Below, one piece after another: positions 41,582-50,388 of a stretch of 64,000 nucleotides of DNA. The first letter of the stretch is position 1, and the number at the start of each line of letters is the position of its first letter. A program made the position numbers and the translations under genes. The stretch spans positions 1,984,001 to 2,048,000 of the forward strand of contig OY762289.1 in NCBI GenBank assembly GCA_963665495.1, read 5' to 3'. The notes under the pieces were generated by a model that saw only the letters and a list, made by a program, of their open reading frames with translations, made no database searches and was not told the origin of the DNA. Source of the stretch: G963665495 sp963665495 (GTDB lineage Bacteria; Desulfobacterota; Desulfovibrionia; Desulfovibrionales; Desulfovibrionaceae).

Positions 41582-42700
41582 ATGAAACCCCAGACTCAGA
41601 CGCTGACTAATCAGGTCAAAGCCTACCGTACGGCAAAAGGTCTTTCCCAAACGCAACTGGCGGAACTGGCAGGCGTGAAGCGGCAGGCCATCTACGACAT
41701 AGAATCAGGGAAATACGCCCCAAACACCTTGATCGCGCTGCGACTCGCAGAGCACCTTTCCTGCAAAGTCGAAGACCTGTTCAACGAAGAAAAGGAAAGT
41801 GAAGTTCCCTATACGCTGGTCGGACCTGCGCCGTCTGAAACCACACGGGTTTCCCTGGCTAAAATACGCGGACGGATGCTGGCCTATCCGCTCCCGGGGG
41901 CCGATCCCTTCAGCAGCACCTTTGAAGCGGCAGACGGTCTGCTGACCCCTGGCCAGGAAAAGGTCAAACTTTTATGCGCACCTGAAAAACCCGATAATTC
42001 GCTCATCCTGCTCGGATGCGACCCTGCGTTTGCACTACTTTCCACCCACATTTCGCGGCTGGCGCCCGCTGTCCGCATGCATTACCGTTTTGCATCCAGC
42101 TTTCAGGCTGTTCTCGGACTGGCATCCGGTCATGCGCATGTTGCGGGAACCCATTTCCATTCGCCTGATTCCGACCATGCGGACAATATCCGTCTGGCGC
42201 GGCAAAGCCTCAACAAACAACAAGCCACCATCATCGGGTTCTCACAAATCGAAGAAGGCCTGCTAGTGGCTCCCGGCAACCCCTTGACCATACGCACCCT
42301 GGAAGACCTGACCAACCCAAAAGCCAGACTGGTCAATCGCGAACCCGGAGCAGCACTGCGCACTCTGCTTGATGATCTGTTGCGAAAACAGGGTATTCCG
42401 CCGGTCAAAATCAAGGGCTATGAAACCATGGTCTACAGCCACACGGAAGGAGCCATGCGCGTATTGTATAAACAGGCAGATGCCGCGCTGGGGTTCCGGG
42501 CGGTGGCTGATTTGTACGGGCTGGATTTCGTACCGCTGATGGCGGCCCATTGCGAATTGATCCTTCCCCGCGACCTGATGGAACATCAGGCAATGAAAAT
42601 CCTCCTGGATACGCTGCAGACACGTACGCTGCGTCAGGAACTCAAAGCACTGGCGGGATACGACGCGGCAACCACCGGATCCGTCATCGCGGAAATCTGA
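41582..42700 (+). CDS. XRE-type regulator with periplasmic-binding-protein-like (molybdate-type) sensor domain
   Basis: This is a 372-residue cytoplasmic regulator. An XRE helix-turn-helix at about 10-65 (KGLSQTQLAELAGVKRQAIYDIESGKYAP) is joined to a PBP-like domain (about 85-365) of the COG1910/PF12727 kind, related to molybdate-binding proteins. It has IGFSQIEEGLLVAPGNP, ARLVNREPGAALRTLLD and ADAALGFRAVA. No membrane helix or signal peptide is present. Such proteins sense oxyanions such as molybdate or tungstate in other systems. It is divergent from the TonB receptor and upstream of the glycyl radical enzyme gene; either could be the target. Confidence 0.88.
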   Translation: MKPQTQTLTNQVKAYRTAKGLSQTQLAELAGVKRQAIYDIESGKYAPNTLIALRLAEHLSCKVEDLFNEEKESEVPYTLVGPAPSETTRVSLAKIRGRMLAYPLPGADPFSSTFEAADGLLTPGQEKVKLLCAPEKPDNSLILLGCDPAFALLSTHISRLAPAVRMHYRFASSFQAVLGLASGHAHVAGTHFHSPDSDHADNIRLARQSLNKQQATIIGFSQIEEGLLVAPGNPLTIRTLEDLTNPKARLVNREPGAALRTLLDDLLRKQGIPPVKIKGYETMVYSHTEGAMRVLYKQADAALGFRAVADLYGLDFVPLMAAHCELILPRDLMEHQAMKILLDTLQTRTLRQELKALAGYDAATTGSVIAEI

Positions 42701-43174
42701 ACGAGAATACGAAGTATAAATTTTTCCGGGCACTACATCCTTCATTTCCAAAAACACCCTATCCAATCTGCAATTGAAAATTGCCTCCTGCTGTTTTTGA
42801 AAAATCCAGCACAGCACGAGCAAAAGCCACTTAACCTGTCAAGTGAGTTTGGCAGCTTAAAAAATCTATCACCATAAAGTAGTTATAAATTCTCAAGAAT
42901 TACTCTTAATAAAATCTTTTTTGCCAACCAAAAGCACCTATCACAGACTGAGGATGGGAATACCACTACTGAGGGAGCAAATTCCCTCAGTAAGGGGATA
43001 GGAACACATCTCTCATTGCTGTATTTTTACTAGGAATTAAAAAACTAGAAAAATGACAGTAGTCAAACTTGTATCAATTGCAAGAATTTTAACACTATTA
43101 CATCAATAGAGAAACAAGGGAATTCACAATAAAGTTATTTTTATGATCAAATAACAATTTAGGAGGATTGTATC
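42701..43174. other. Intergenic region upstream of the glycyl radical enzyme gene
   Basis: No gene is supported. It should hold the dehydratase promoter. A perfect 10-bp palindrome is listed separately. The 90 bases before the start are AT-rich; AGGAGG lies 9 bases before ATG 43175. Confidence 0.6.
42967..42992. promoter_or_regulatory. Perfect 10-bp inverted repeat before the diol dehydratase gene
   Basis: TACTGAGGGA (42967-42976) and TCCCTCAGTA (42983-42992) are perfectly complementary around six bases (GCAAAT). No T-run follows, so it is not a normal terminator. An operator for the NarL-type regulator or the XRE regulator, or a leader hairpin, are both possible. It lies about 180 bp before the start codon. 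Confidence 0.5.
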
Positions 43175-45577
43175 ATGTCAACACAGAAGTTAAGTTCTAT
43201 AGACGTCTCGCAGTTGACCGGCCCCACCGAACGGGTCAACGCAATACGGGACAGATTTATTGCAACAACTCCTGAAATTTGCGTGGAACGGGCTCAGTTG
43301 ATCACAGAATCATACAAAGAGACGGAAGCACAACCAATGCCCATGCGACGCGCTAAGGCATTGGAAAACATCCTAAGCAAAATGACAATTTTCATTCAGC
43401 CGGATGAACTCATTGTTGGCAATCAATGTACAAAACCCCGCTCAGCTCCTGTTTTTCCTGAATTCTCATGTAACTGGCTCGAAGACGAGCTGGACCGTCT
43501 GGAAAAAAGAACCGGCGACGTCTTTTTAATCTCTGAATCAAAAAAAGATATTCTCCGTGATCTGTTTCCCTACTGGAAAGGCAAAACGACCAACGAACTG
43601 GCAACAGCGCTTATGCCGAAGGAAGCCCTGGACGCGCAACAATACGGTGTGTTTACCGTAGGAAATTACTACTTCAATGGAGTCGGACATATCTCCGTTG
43701 ATTATGCCAAAGTCCTTTCCCAGGGGCTCGACGGGATCATTGCCGAAGCAGAATCAGCCTTGGCAAAACTTGACCAATCCAACCCTGAAAAAGCTGAAAA
43801 AATAGTCTTTCTGTCTTCAGTAGTCATCGCCAATAAAGCCGTCATCACTTTTGCACAGCGTTTTTCCTCCCTTGCGGCGGAGCTGGCCGCACAAGAGCAA
43901 AATGCGGACAGAAAGGCTGAACTGCAGGAAATAGCCCGTATTTGCGCAAAAGTGCCCGCCAAACCCGCTACGACTTTTGCTGAAGCGCTTCAATCCTTCT
44001 GGTTCATCCAACTCGTGCTGCAGATCGAATCCAATGGCCATTCCATCTCACCCATGCGCTTCGACCAGTATATGTCCTCCTATTTGGAGCAGGATAGCAG
44101 TATTACCCTGGAAAGAGCCCAGGAGCTGCTGGACCTGTTGTTCATCAAATTTAACGAAATAAATAAAGTACGCGACGAAGGTTCGACTAAGGCCTTCGGC
44201 GGTTACCCCATGTTCCAAAACCTGATTGTCGGCGGCATGGACATAAACGGAAACGACGCCACCAATGCGCTATCGTTCATGTGCCTCCAGGCGACAAGCA
44301 ACACGAAACTTTACCAACCTTCCATTTCCATCCGCGTACATACCGGAACCCCGGACAGTCTTTACAAAAAAGCTGCCGAAGTAACGCGCATCGGCCTTGG
44401 CATGCCCGCCTTCTACAATGACCGCTACATCATTCCCGCTTTGAGACAGCGCGGCTTAACCCTGGAAGACGCCAGAGACTACGGCATCATCGGTTGTGTA
44501 GAACCTCAGGTGGGAGGAAAAACAGAAGGCTGGCACGATGCCGCTTTTTTCAATATTGCCAAAGTGTTGGAATTGACACTAAACAATGGAACTGATCCGT
44601 TGTCCGGTGCGGAGCTTGGTCCGAAAACCGGTGAGCTCGTTTCGTTCACCACATATGATGACCTGATGGACGCCTATCGCGAACAAATGACGTATTTCGT
44701 ACGGCTTCTGGCCATTTCGGACAATGCCGTTGATATGGCTCACGGCCAGCGTGCGCCCCTGCCATTTTTATCCTCTCTGGTGGATGACTGCATTGCTAAA
44801 GGAAAAGCCCTGCAGCAAGGCGGCGCCCATTATAATTTTACCGGCCCGCAAGGCGTCGGGGTGGCTAATGTTGCGGACTCGCTGGCGGCGCTCAAAATGC
44901 TCGTGTTCGAAAACAAGGACCTTAGCCTGGAATCCCTGCAAAAAGCTTTGGCCACGGATTTCGAGCAAGGAGATGGTGAAAAATTACGCCAGTTGCTGAT
45001 CAACCGTGCGCCCAAATACGGCAACGATGAGCCCTATGCGGATGCCATCGCCCATGATGCAGCCTTTGTTTATTGCCAGCAAGTTGAAAACTACATGAAC
45101 CCGCGTGGGGGCTGCTTTCAGCCCGGATTGTATCCTGTCTCGGCCAATGTGCCTCTGGGAGCGGTCGTCGGTGCGACTCCCGACGGACGTAAATCCGGCA
45201 TGCCGCTTGCCGATGGTGTTTCTCCGGCCTCGGGCATGGATCACTCCGGCCCCACCGCCTCGGTCAAATCCGTTACAAAGCTGGACCATGTCATTGCTTC
45301 CAACGGAACATTGTTAAACATGAAGTTTCACCCCAGTGCCTTGAAGGACGACCAGGGCCTCTCCAATCTTATTGCCGTGACCGAGACCCTCTTTGAAGGC
45401 GGCGGTACGCACATTCAATACAATGTTATCGGCAAAGATACACTTATTGACGCGCAAAACAATCCGGACAACTACCGCGGCCTTGTCGTACGAGTAGCCG
45501 GTTACAGCGCTTTCTTCACCTCTTTGGATCGCGCAATCCAAAACGACATTATTTCACGTACGGAACAAATGTTCTAA
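43175..45577 (+). CDS. B12-independent glycerol/1,2-diol dehydratase (glycyl radical enzyme)
   Basis: This 800-residue enzyme eliminates water from glycerol or 1,2-propanediol by radical chemistry. The thiyl Cys441 and base Glu443 lie in IIGCVEPQ, and the radical Gly776 in RVAGYSAFF. Substrate-binding residues are His172 (VGHIS), His289 and Ser290 (NGHS) and Asp455 (WHDAAFF). They align with Clostridium butyricum glycerol dehydratase His164, His281, Ser282, Cys433, Glu435, Asp447 and Gly763 as I recall them. The offset is a constant 8 up to Asp447 and 13 at the Gly. Pyruvate formate-lyase (CC pair) is excluded. The activase gene follows. Confidence 0.88.
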   Translation: MSTQKLSSIDVSQLTGPTERVNAIRDRFIATTPEICVERAQLITESYKETEAQPMPMRRAKALENILSKMTIFIQPDELIVGNQCTKPRSAPVFPEFSCNWLEDELDRLEKRTGDVFLISESKKDILRDLFPYWKGKTTNELATALMPKEALDAQQYGVFTVGNYYFNGVGHISVDYAKVLSQGLDGIIAEAESALAKLDQSNPEKAEKIVFLSSVVIANKAVITFAQRFSSLAAELAAQEQNADRKAELQEIARICAKVPAKPATTFAEALQSFWFIQLVLQIESNGHSISPMRFDQYMSSYLEQDSSITLERAQELLDLLFIKFNEINKVRDEGSTKAFGGYPMFQNLIVGGMDINGNDATNALSFMCLQATSNTKLYQPSISIRVHTGTPDSLYKKAAEVTRIGLGMPAFYNDRYIIPALRQRGLTLEDARDYGIIGCVEPQVGGKTEGWHDAAFFNIAKVLELTLNNGTDPLSGAELGPKTGELVSFTTYDDLMDAYREQMTYFVRLLAISDNAVDMAHGQRAPLPFLSSLVDDCIAKGKALQQGGAHYNFTGPQGVGVANVADSLAALKMLVFENKDLSLESLQKALATDFEQGDGEKLRQLLINRAPKYGNDEPYADAIAHDAAFVYCQQVENYMNPRGGCFQPGLYPVSANVPLGAVVGATPDGRKSGMPLADGVSPASGMDHSGPTASVKSVTKLDHVIASNGTLLNMKFHPSALKDDQGLSNLIAVTETLFEGGGTHIQYNVIGKDTLIDAQNNPDNYRGLVVRVAGYSAFFTSLDRAIQNDIISRTEQMF

Positions 45578-45590
45578 TCTACTGCCATGC

Positions 45591-45627
45591 GACGGGCCGT
45601 TTTTTCAAAAAGAAACTGCGGCCCGTC
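45591..45627 (+). terminator. Hairpin between dehydratase and activase genes
   Basis: GACGGGCCG (45591-45599) pairs perfectly with CGGCCCGTC (45619-45627). The loop itself can form TTTTT...AAAAA pairs. No T-run follows, so it may act as an attenuator or mRNA-stabilising processing site that lets more enzyme than activase be made, rather than as a full terminator. Confidence 0.5.
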
Positions 45628-45778
45628 ACAAGATGAAACGTCAAGCTGACTACAAATCACGCAGCTCATCTCTAGAGGCAGATTCCAAATTCTTTTCACG
45701 CGAGTTTGAGCAATAATTTCGAAAAAGTGCCAAGCATAAGATCCACTAGCTTAATTTTTTAGCTTTCAAGGACAACAA

Positions 45779-46747
45779 ATGACTCTGCGCAAACAGTTCC
45801 AACTCTTTCAGCCGAAACAACAAGAGAATAATACGTTAGTTGGTATCATATCTGATTTTCAACGGTTTTCCATTCATGACGGAGAAGGGATTCGCACCAT
45901 AGTATTTTTTAAAGGTTGCCCACTCCAGTGTCTGTGGTGCCAGAATCCGGAAAACATCCATAGACCCCCTGAAATCATGTACATCCGTAACAATTGTATA
46001 GGATGTGGAAGTTGTGTTGAAGCTTGCCCTGAAAAGTGCATTTCTTTTACACCCGACCAAGGCGTTATTATTGACAAAAAACACTGTAGCCTGCCTGCAT
46101 GCGGTGTGTGCCAACATGTCTGTTATGCCAATGCGATAAATATTTGCGGACGATATGTTAGCGTCGCAAAAGTCATGGACGAAGTAGAACGCGACAAAAA
46201 TTTTTACATAAAATCCAATGGAGGAGTAACTTTTTCAGGAGGAGAACCTTTTTTTCAACCTCTTTTTCTCCAAGAACTCGCTAAAGAAGCACATCGCCGG
46301 AACATTTCTACGGCCGTGGAGACCTGCGGGTATGCCAAGTGGGAAACAATGGAACCTATTCTCCCACATCTGGACATGATTCTTTTTGATATTAAGCACA
46401 TGGATTCTACTGTCCATAAAAAGCTCACCGGCGTGGAAAACACGCGTATTTTGGAGAACCTGCGAAATATAGATACATTGAATATTCCCATCCGGGTGCG
46501 CCTGCCTCTTATTCCCGGCTTCAATGATACGCCCGAAAATTTAGCCCAGACCGCCGCTTTCGCGTCTTCACTGTCCAACATCATTGCGCTCGACATATTG
46601 CCGTATCATCGCATGGGAGAGCCGAAGTGGAATCAATTAGAAAGAGAATATGCGCTTGATGGGGTAACCCCTCATACCAAACAACACGTATTGGAGCTTG
46701 TCGACGCAATCAGCTCGTACCCCCTCACCATCACAATCGGAGGTTGA
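45779..46747 (+). CDS. Glycyl radical enzyme activating protein (radical SAM)
   Basis: This 322-residue radical SAM enzyme installs the glycyl radical on the dehydratase. The SAM cluster Cys are in KGCPLQCLWCQNPEN (CxxxCxxC), with VTFSGGEPFF as the GGEP motif. Between them an inserted ferredoxin-like region carries two Cys sets (CIGCGSCVEACPEKC and CSLPACGVCQHVC), typical of dehydratase and decarboxylase activases but absent from pyruvate formate-lyase activase. AAGGA lies 7 bases before ATG 45779. It is 200 bp after the dehydratase gene, with a hairpin between them. Confidence 0.93.
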   Translation: MTLRKQFQLFQPKQQENNTLVGIISDFQRFSIHDGEGIRTIVFFKGCPLQCLWCQNPENIHRPPEIMYIRNNCIGCGSCVEACPEKCISFTPDQGVIIDKKHCSLPACGVCQHVCYANAINICGRYVSVAKVMDEVERDKNFYIKSNGGVTFSGGEPFFQPLFLQELAKEAHRRNISTAVETCGYAKWETMEPILPHLDMILFDIKHMDSTVHKKLTGVENTRILENLRNIDTLNIPIRVRLPLIPGFNDTPENLAQTAAFASSLSNIIALDILPYHRMGEPKWNQLEREYALDGVTPHTKQHVLELVDAISSYPLTITIGG

Positions 46748-47106
46748 GCCAACTGCCGATAGAAAGTATTACTTTGACATTTTTGCAAGGAAAATGTCAC
46801 ATAAGAGGTGAGGCCTATAAGATATAATTCTATAACAAATTTACAAACAACTATATATTACTATGGAAATTAACAATATTTTTTTGACAATCGACACCTA
46901 CTATATTTATAATCCATGAAGGTATTTTGATATTTAATTAAGCAATGGCTCCCTGTCGGAGAGATTACAACTTAACATGCTTAAAAATAAGCCATTGCGC
47001 AGTACATTTTATTGCATCGGACCCCTTTTGAGCGCATAGCATCTTACACACGCGCTTCTAAGAAAACCGCCATCAAAGACGACTTGGAAACAAAGGAAGG
47101 AAGTCC
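46748..47106. other. Intergenic, AT-rich, no gene seen
   Basis: The spacer between activase and response regulator probably holds the promoter of the two-component genes. I see no RNA gene or strong repeat. Confidence 0.55.
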
Positions 47107-47766
47107 GTGGAATCTAAACAGGAATCAAAAGCAATACGAGTGTTTATTGCTGATGACCACCCCCTGTTGCGTATTGGATTGCGTCTGGCCTTTGAAGCCA
47201 TCCCATCGATCACGATTATTGGCGAATCCGACAATGGATTCGAGACAATTGAAAAAATTCAGGAAACCAAGCCCGACGTTGCGTTGATCGACATAGACAT
47301 GCCGGGACTTTCCGGTATTCCAGCCATCCGCATGCTTCGTAACGTCTTTCCCGACATGATAATTCTCGCCATTTCTACCTACAACGACAATACCTACATT
47401 CGCAATGCCATGAAAGCCGGCGCCGATGGCTATGTGTTGAAAACCATCGACATTGACAGTCTGGTACGTCTGATCACGGCTTTTTATGCAAGAGAAAAAC
47501 ACGTATCGCCTTATTTGGTAAACCTTGGCATGGAAGAGATCCAGGAAGACTCTGACAAAAATTCAGTATTTGAAATACTTACTCATAGAGAACTTGAAGT
47601 CTTGCAGCAACTGGCAACCGGAAAAAACAACAAAGAAATTTCTAAAGCATTATTTTTAAGTGTGGAGACCGTTAAGACACACATCAAACATATTTTCAAA
47701 AAACTCCATGTAAGCAACAGATTCGAAGCCGTAATGGCTGCCAAAAAATTAAAATTCATTGAATAA
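47107..47766 (+). CDS. NarL/LuxR-family response regulator
   Basis: This 219-residue cytoplasmic regulator has a receiver domain (about 10-125) with acidic pair IADDHP, phosphoacceptor Asp62 in LIDIDMPG and conserved Lys in YVLKT. A LuxR-type helix-turn-helix (about 150-212) follows, with LTHRELEVLQQLATGKNNKEI and VETVKTHIKHIFKKL. The start is GTG 47107, with AAGGAAGG upstream. It is co-transcribed with the PocR-domain kinase 20 bp downstream. Its likely target is the dehydratase operon before it (inference from position). Confidence 0.93.
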   Translation: MESKQESKAIRVFIADDHPLLRIGLRLAFEAIPSITIIGESDNGFETIEKIQETKPDVALIDIDMPGLSGIPAIRMLRNVFPDMIILAISTYNDNTYIRNAMKAGADGYVLKTIDIDSLVRLITAFYAREKHVSPYLVNLGMEEIQEDSDKNSVFEILTHRELEVLQQLATGKNNKEISKALFLSVETVKTHIKHIFKKLHVSNRFEAVMAAKKLKFIE

Positions 47767-47786
47767 TTCCAAACGAATATCACCTT

Positions 47787-49460
47787 ATGAAGCCATCCAT
47801 TCAACTGTTAGATCTAATTTCCAAGGAAAAGCTTGATGAAATTCTTCAGGCGGTAAATGAAGCCTGCGGTATCGGCTCTGTAATCGCAGATACCGAGGGG
47901 CGTCCTATATCCAGTGAATCCAATTTTTGCACTTTTTGCAAGGACTATTGCCGTGCGACAAAGGAAGGGCGCTTACGCTGCTACGCAAGCGATGCGTATG
48001 GCGGAAAAATGTCTCTCAACCATAAAGAACCCTACGTATATGATTGCCTCAATGCAGGTCTTGTAGATTGTGCAACCCCCATAATAGTTGCCGGAGAACA
48101 CCTGGGAAATCTGAATGGCGGACAGGTTCTTGAAGAATCAATTTCCAGAGATGAAGCCATCATGCGTGCAAAACGTATTGGAATTACGGATATTGAAGGT
48201 TATCTACAACATTTACAGAAGATTCCACGCATTAAACGGACCAGGCTTCGCAAAATAGTTAACCTCATGTCCGTCATTACGCAAACCATCAGCGACCTGG
48301 CATTGCAAAAAATTCTTCTTTCGCTCCAATCTGAAGAATATCTGAATAAACTCATCAACAGTGTATCCGATTGCATTATTTCCCTGGACACGGATTTTGC
48401 TATTTCGATGAGCAACAACCGTTGCTCGGACACATTCGGATGCTCACAGGATATGCTTTTCGGAAAATCGTTTCTGGACTGTGTTCAGGAACGCAAAATA
48501 CTCAACGCATATAAAACGAGCCTGGACGAAGGAGTTCAAGACAATTTCCGGTTCGAAGTTACGGCTCTCACCTACAAACAAACGCCTTTTCCCGTGCAAA
48601 TCTCCATTTCTCGTGTAAATGACGAATCCGGCCGCGTGGCCAATTATGTCGCCATTGTCCGCGATATTACCGAAGAAAAACGTATCGCAAAAATGAAACA
48701 GGACCTGGTTGGCATGTTGACGCACGACATGCGCAACCCCATCCTGGCTGTGGACAGAGCGCTGGAACTGCTGTCCCAAGAGCGCTTGGGACCTGTCACC
48801 GAACATCAGGCCAAAATTTTGAAGCTGGCCAGCAATACCAATGATCAACTCGGCGATATGGTCAACGCGTTTCTGGATATCTTTCGGGATGAGAGCGGAA
48901 GGTTCGAATTAAATAAAAGCCATCACGATCTCAACCGGTTGATTGAGGCTTGCCTAGATGAATACTCCTTAATCATTCAAGAAAAAAAGCTGCATATTTA
49001 TTTTGACCAACGGGGGGATAAACTCCCGTGTTTTTGCGATGTTTTCAGAATTAAACGAACCATAGGGAATATTCTGTCAAATGCCATAAATTACAATGTG
49101 ACTGGTGGGGACATTGAAATACGGAACGCAATCGTGCAGGGAAACGACTCCATACTCAAGGACTTCCTCCCGGAAAAGTCTTCCCGCCATATCTGCTTAG
49201 AACAAGAATATATCTGGCTCAGAATTACCGACACGGGATTTGGCGTTCCCGAGGCCTATCAGGAAAGCATTTTCGAAAAATTTTTCACCATAAAAACAGA
49301 AGAAGGATTGGGCAGACGAGGCATAGGACTCGGCCTTGCGTTCAGCAAGCTCGTGCTGGAAGCGCACCAGGGCGTCATTTTTTGCAAAACTCCCAAGCGC
49401 GCAGTGGAAAATCTGCGTACGCCCGGAGTGGAGTTTCATTTATTGCTGCCCCATAACTGA
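47787..49460 (+). CDS. Sensor histidine kinase with PocR and PAS domains
   Basis: This 557-residue soluble kinase has an N-terminal PocR domain (about 8-165) with a Cys-rich core, FCTFCKDYC and CATPIIVAGEHLGNLNGG. PocR domains sense short diols and related molecules and are known from propanediol regulation. A PAS domain (about 190-300) is followed by HisKA with phospho-acceptor His313 in MLTHDMRNPI. The HATPase domain has ILSNAINYN, ITDTGFGVP and GRRGIGLGLAFS. No membrane helix is present. With the response regulator upstream it probably activates the diol dehydratase when its substrate is present. Confidence 0.9.
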   Translation: MKPSIQLLDLISKEKLDEILQAVNEACGIGSVIADTEGRPISSESNFCTFCKDYCRATKEGRLRCYASDAYGGKMSLNHKEPYVYDCLNAGLVDCATPIIVAGEHLGNLNGGQVLEESISRDEAIMRAKRIGITDIEGYLQHLQKIPRIKRTRLRKIVNLMSVITQTISDLALQKILLSLQSEEYLNKLINSVSDCIISLDTDFAISMSNNRCSDTFGCSQDMLFGKSFLDCVQERKILNAYKTSLDEGVQDNFRFEVTALTYKQTPFPVQISISRVNDESGRVANYVAIVRDITEEKRIAKMKQDLVGMLTHDMRNPILAVDRALELLSQERLGPVTEHQAKILKLASNTNDQLGDMVNAFLDIFRDESGRFELNKSHHDLNRLIEACLDEYSLIIQEKKLHIYFDQRGDKLPCFCDVFRIKRTIGNILSNAINYNVTGGDIEIRNAIVQGNDSILKDFLPEKSSRHICLEQEYIWLRITDTGFGVPEAYQESIFEKFFTIKTEEGLGRRGIGLGLAFSKLVLEAHQGVIFCKTPKRAVENLRTPGVEFHLLLPHN

Positions 49461-49506
49461 TCCTTCCCGGAAGGCTTCTGGCCCCTACCGCCCACCTCCG
49501 GCAGCA

Positions 49507-50268
49507 TCAGGGCACTTCTTCGGGCCGAACCGTTTTTCCATGATACGCACGTACGTCACCTGAAATCAGACGCAACAAAGCCTGGCCGGACTCTTCCGGA
49601 CTGAGCAGCAGTCCTTGCTCTTTCCAAGGAACAAACACCTCTTTGAGTTTATCCGAAGCTCCGCCTTGCGCATCGCGCGCCTGATGCTGCATACGCGTAT
49701 CGACTATTCCAGGCTGATAAATCACAGTGGTTATCTCCGGCGCTTCCGCGGCCAGGAGGCGGGCAAGATGTTCTTCCGCGGCCTTTGCAGCGGAATAGGC
49801 CGCAATACCGGGCTGCACCTTGCTGCCCGCTCCGGATCCGAAAAACACGGCAAGCCCGTCGCCTTGTTTCTGTAATTGCGGCACTGCCAATCGGATCAGT
49901 TGATATGCGGCTGTCACGCTGGAGGCAAAGACCTCTTCAAATGCTTCAGGTTCAAGTTCCCACAAATACGGTCCCGGGTGAAAGACTCCAGCTGCGTGAA
50001 TAAAACCCGCAAAATTCCCCAGACGCTGGGCCTCGTCCATCAGATCGCTGATAATCGGATGCAGGGAAGCATCGCCAGCCACAAAAGCCGCACGCACTCC
50101 CATGGCTTCGCAAGCACTCCAGACATCTCGTAAGCCACTTTCCGGAGTCCTTGCCCTTGCATTCAGTACGAGATTGGCGCCTTCTTTCGCCATGCTCAGA
50201 GCCAGGGCTCTGCCTACGCCCATGGAAGCACCGGTAAGAATGAATGTTTTTTCACGTATAGCCGGCAT
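49507..50268 (-). CDS. Short-chain dehydrogenase/reductase
   Basis: This is a 253-residue classical SDR. The cofactor loop is TGASMGVGRAL (TGxxxGxG), NARAR follows the second strand and AGVFHPG is the NAG-like motif. The Ser is in FFGSGAGS and the catalytic YSAAKAAEEHLA gives YxxxK. Asn/Arg after strand two suggests NADP(H) (inference). GGAGG lies before ATG 50268. It is convergent with the histidine kinase and divergent from the protease gene. Substrate unknown. Confidence 0.88.
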   Translation of the reverse strand: MPAIREKTFILTGASMGVGRALALSMAKEGANLVLNARARTPESGLRDVWSACEAMGVRAAFVAGDASLHPIISDLMDEAQRLGNFAGFIHAAGVFHPGPYLWELEPEAFEEVFASSVTAAYQLIRLAVPQLQKQGDGLAVFFGSGAGSKVQPGIAAYSAAKAAEEHLARLLAAEAPEITTVIYQPGIVDTRMQHQARDAQGGASDKLKEVFVPWKEQGLLLSPEESGQALLRLISGDVRAYHGKTVRPEEVP

Positions 50269-50388
50269 TGTTTCCTCCTTTGAATTCTCCCAACCCGAAT
50301 GGAAAACACCTTTTTCTTCACCATTTGTTTTGACAAGTCGCCCGCCCTCGACAATAGTCGCCTTTCAACGCTTATTTTTGGAGGACAG

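Noticed and set aside
43175..45577. Pyruvate formate-lyase
   Set aside because: The active-site Cys-Cys pair is absent; a single Cys in GCVEP and the diol-binding His/Ser/Asp residues point to a dehydratase.
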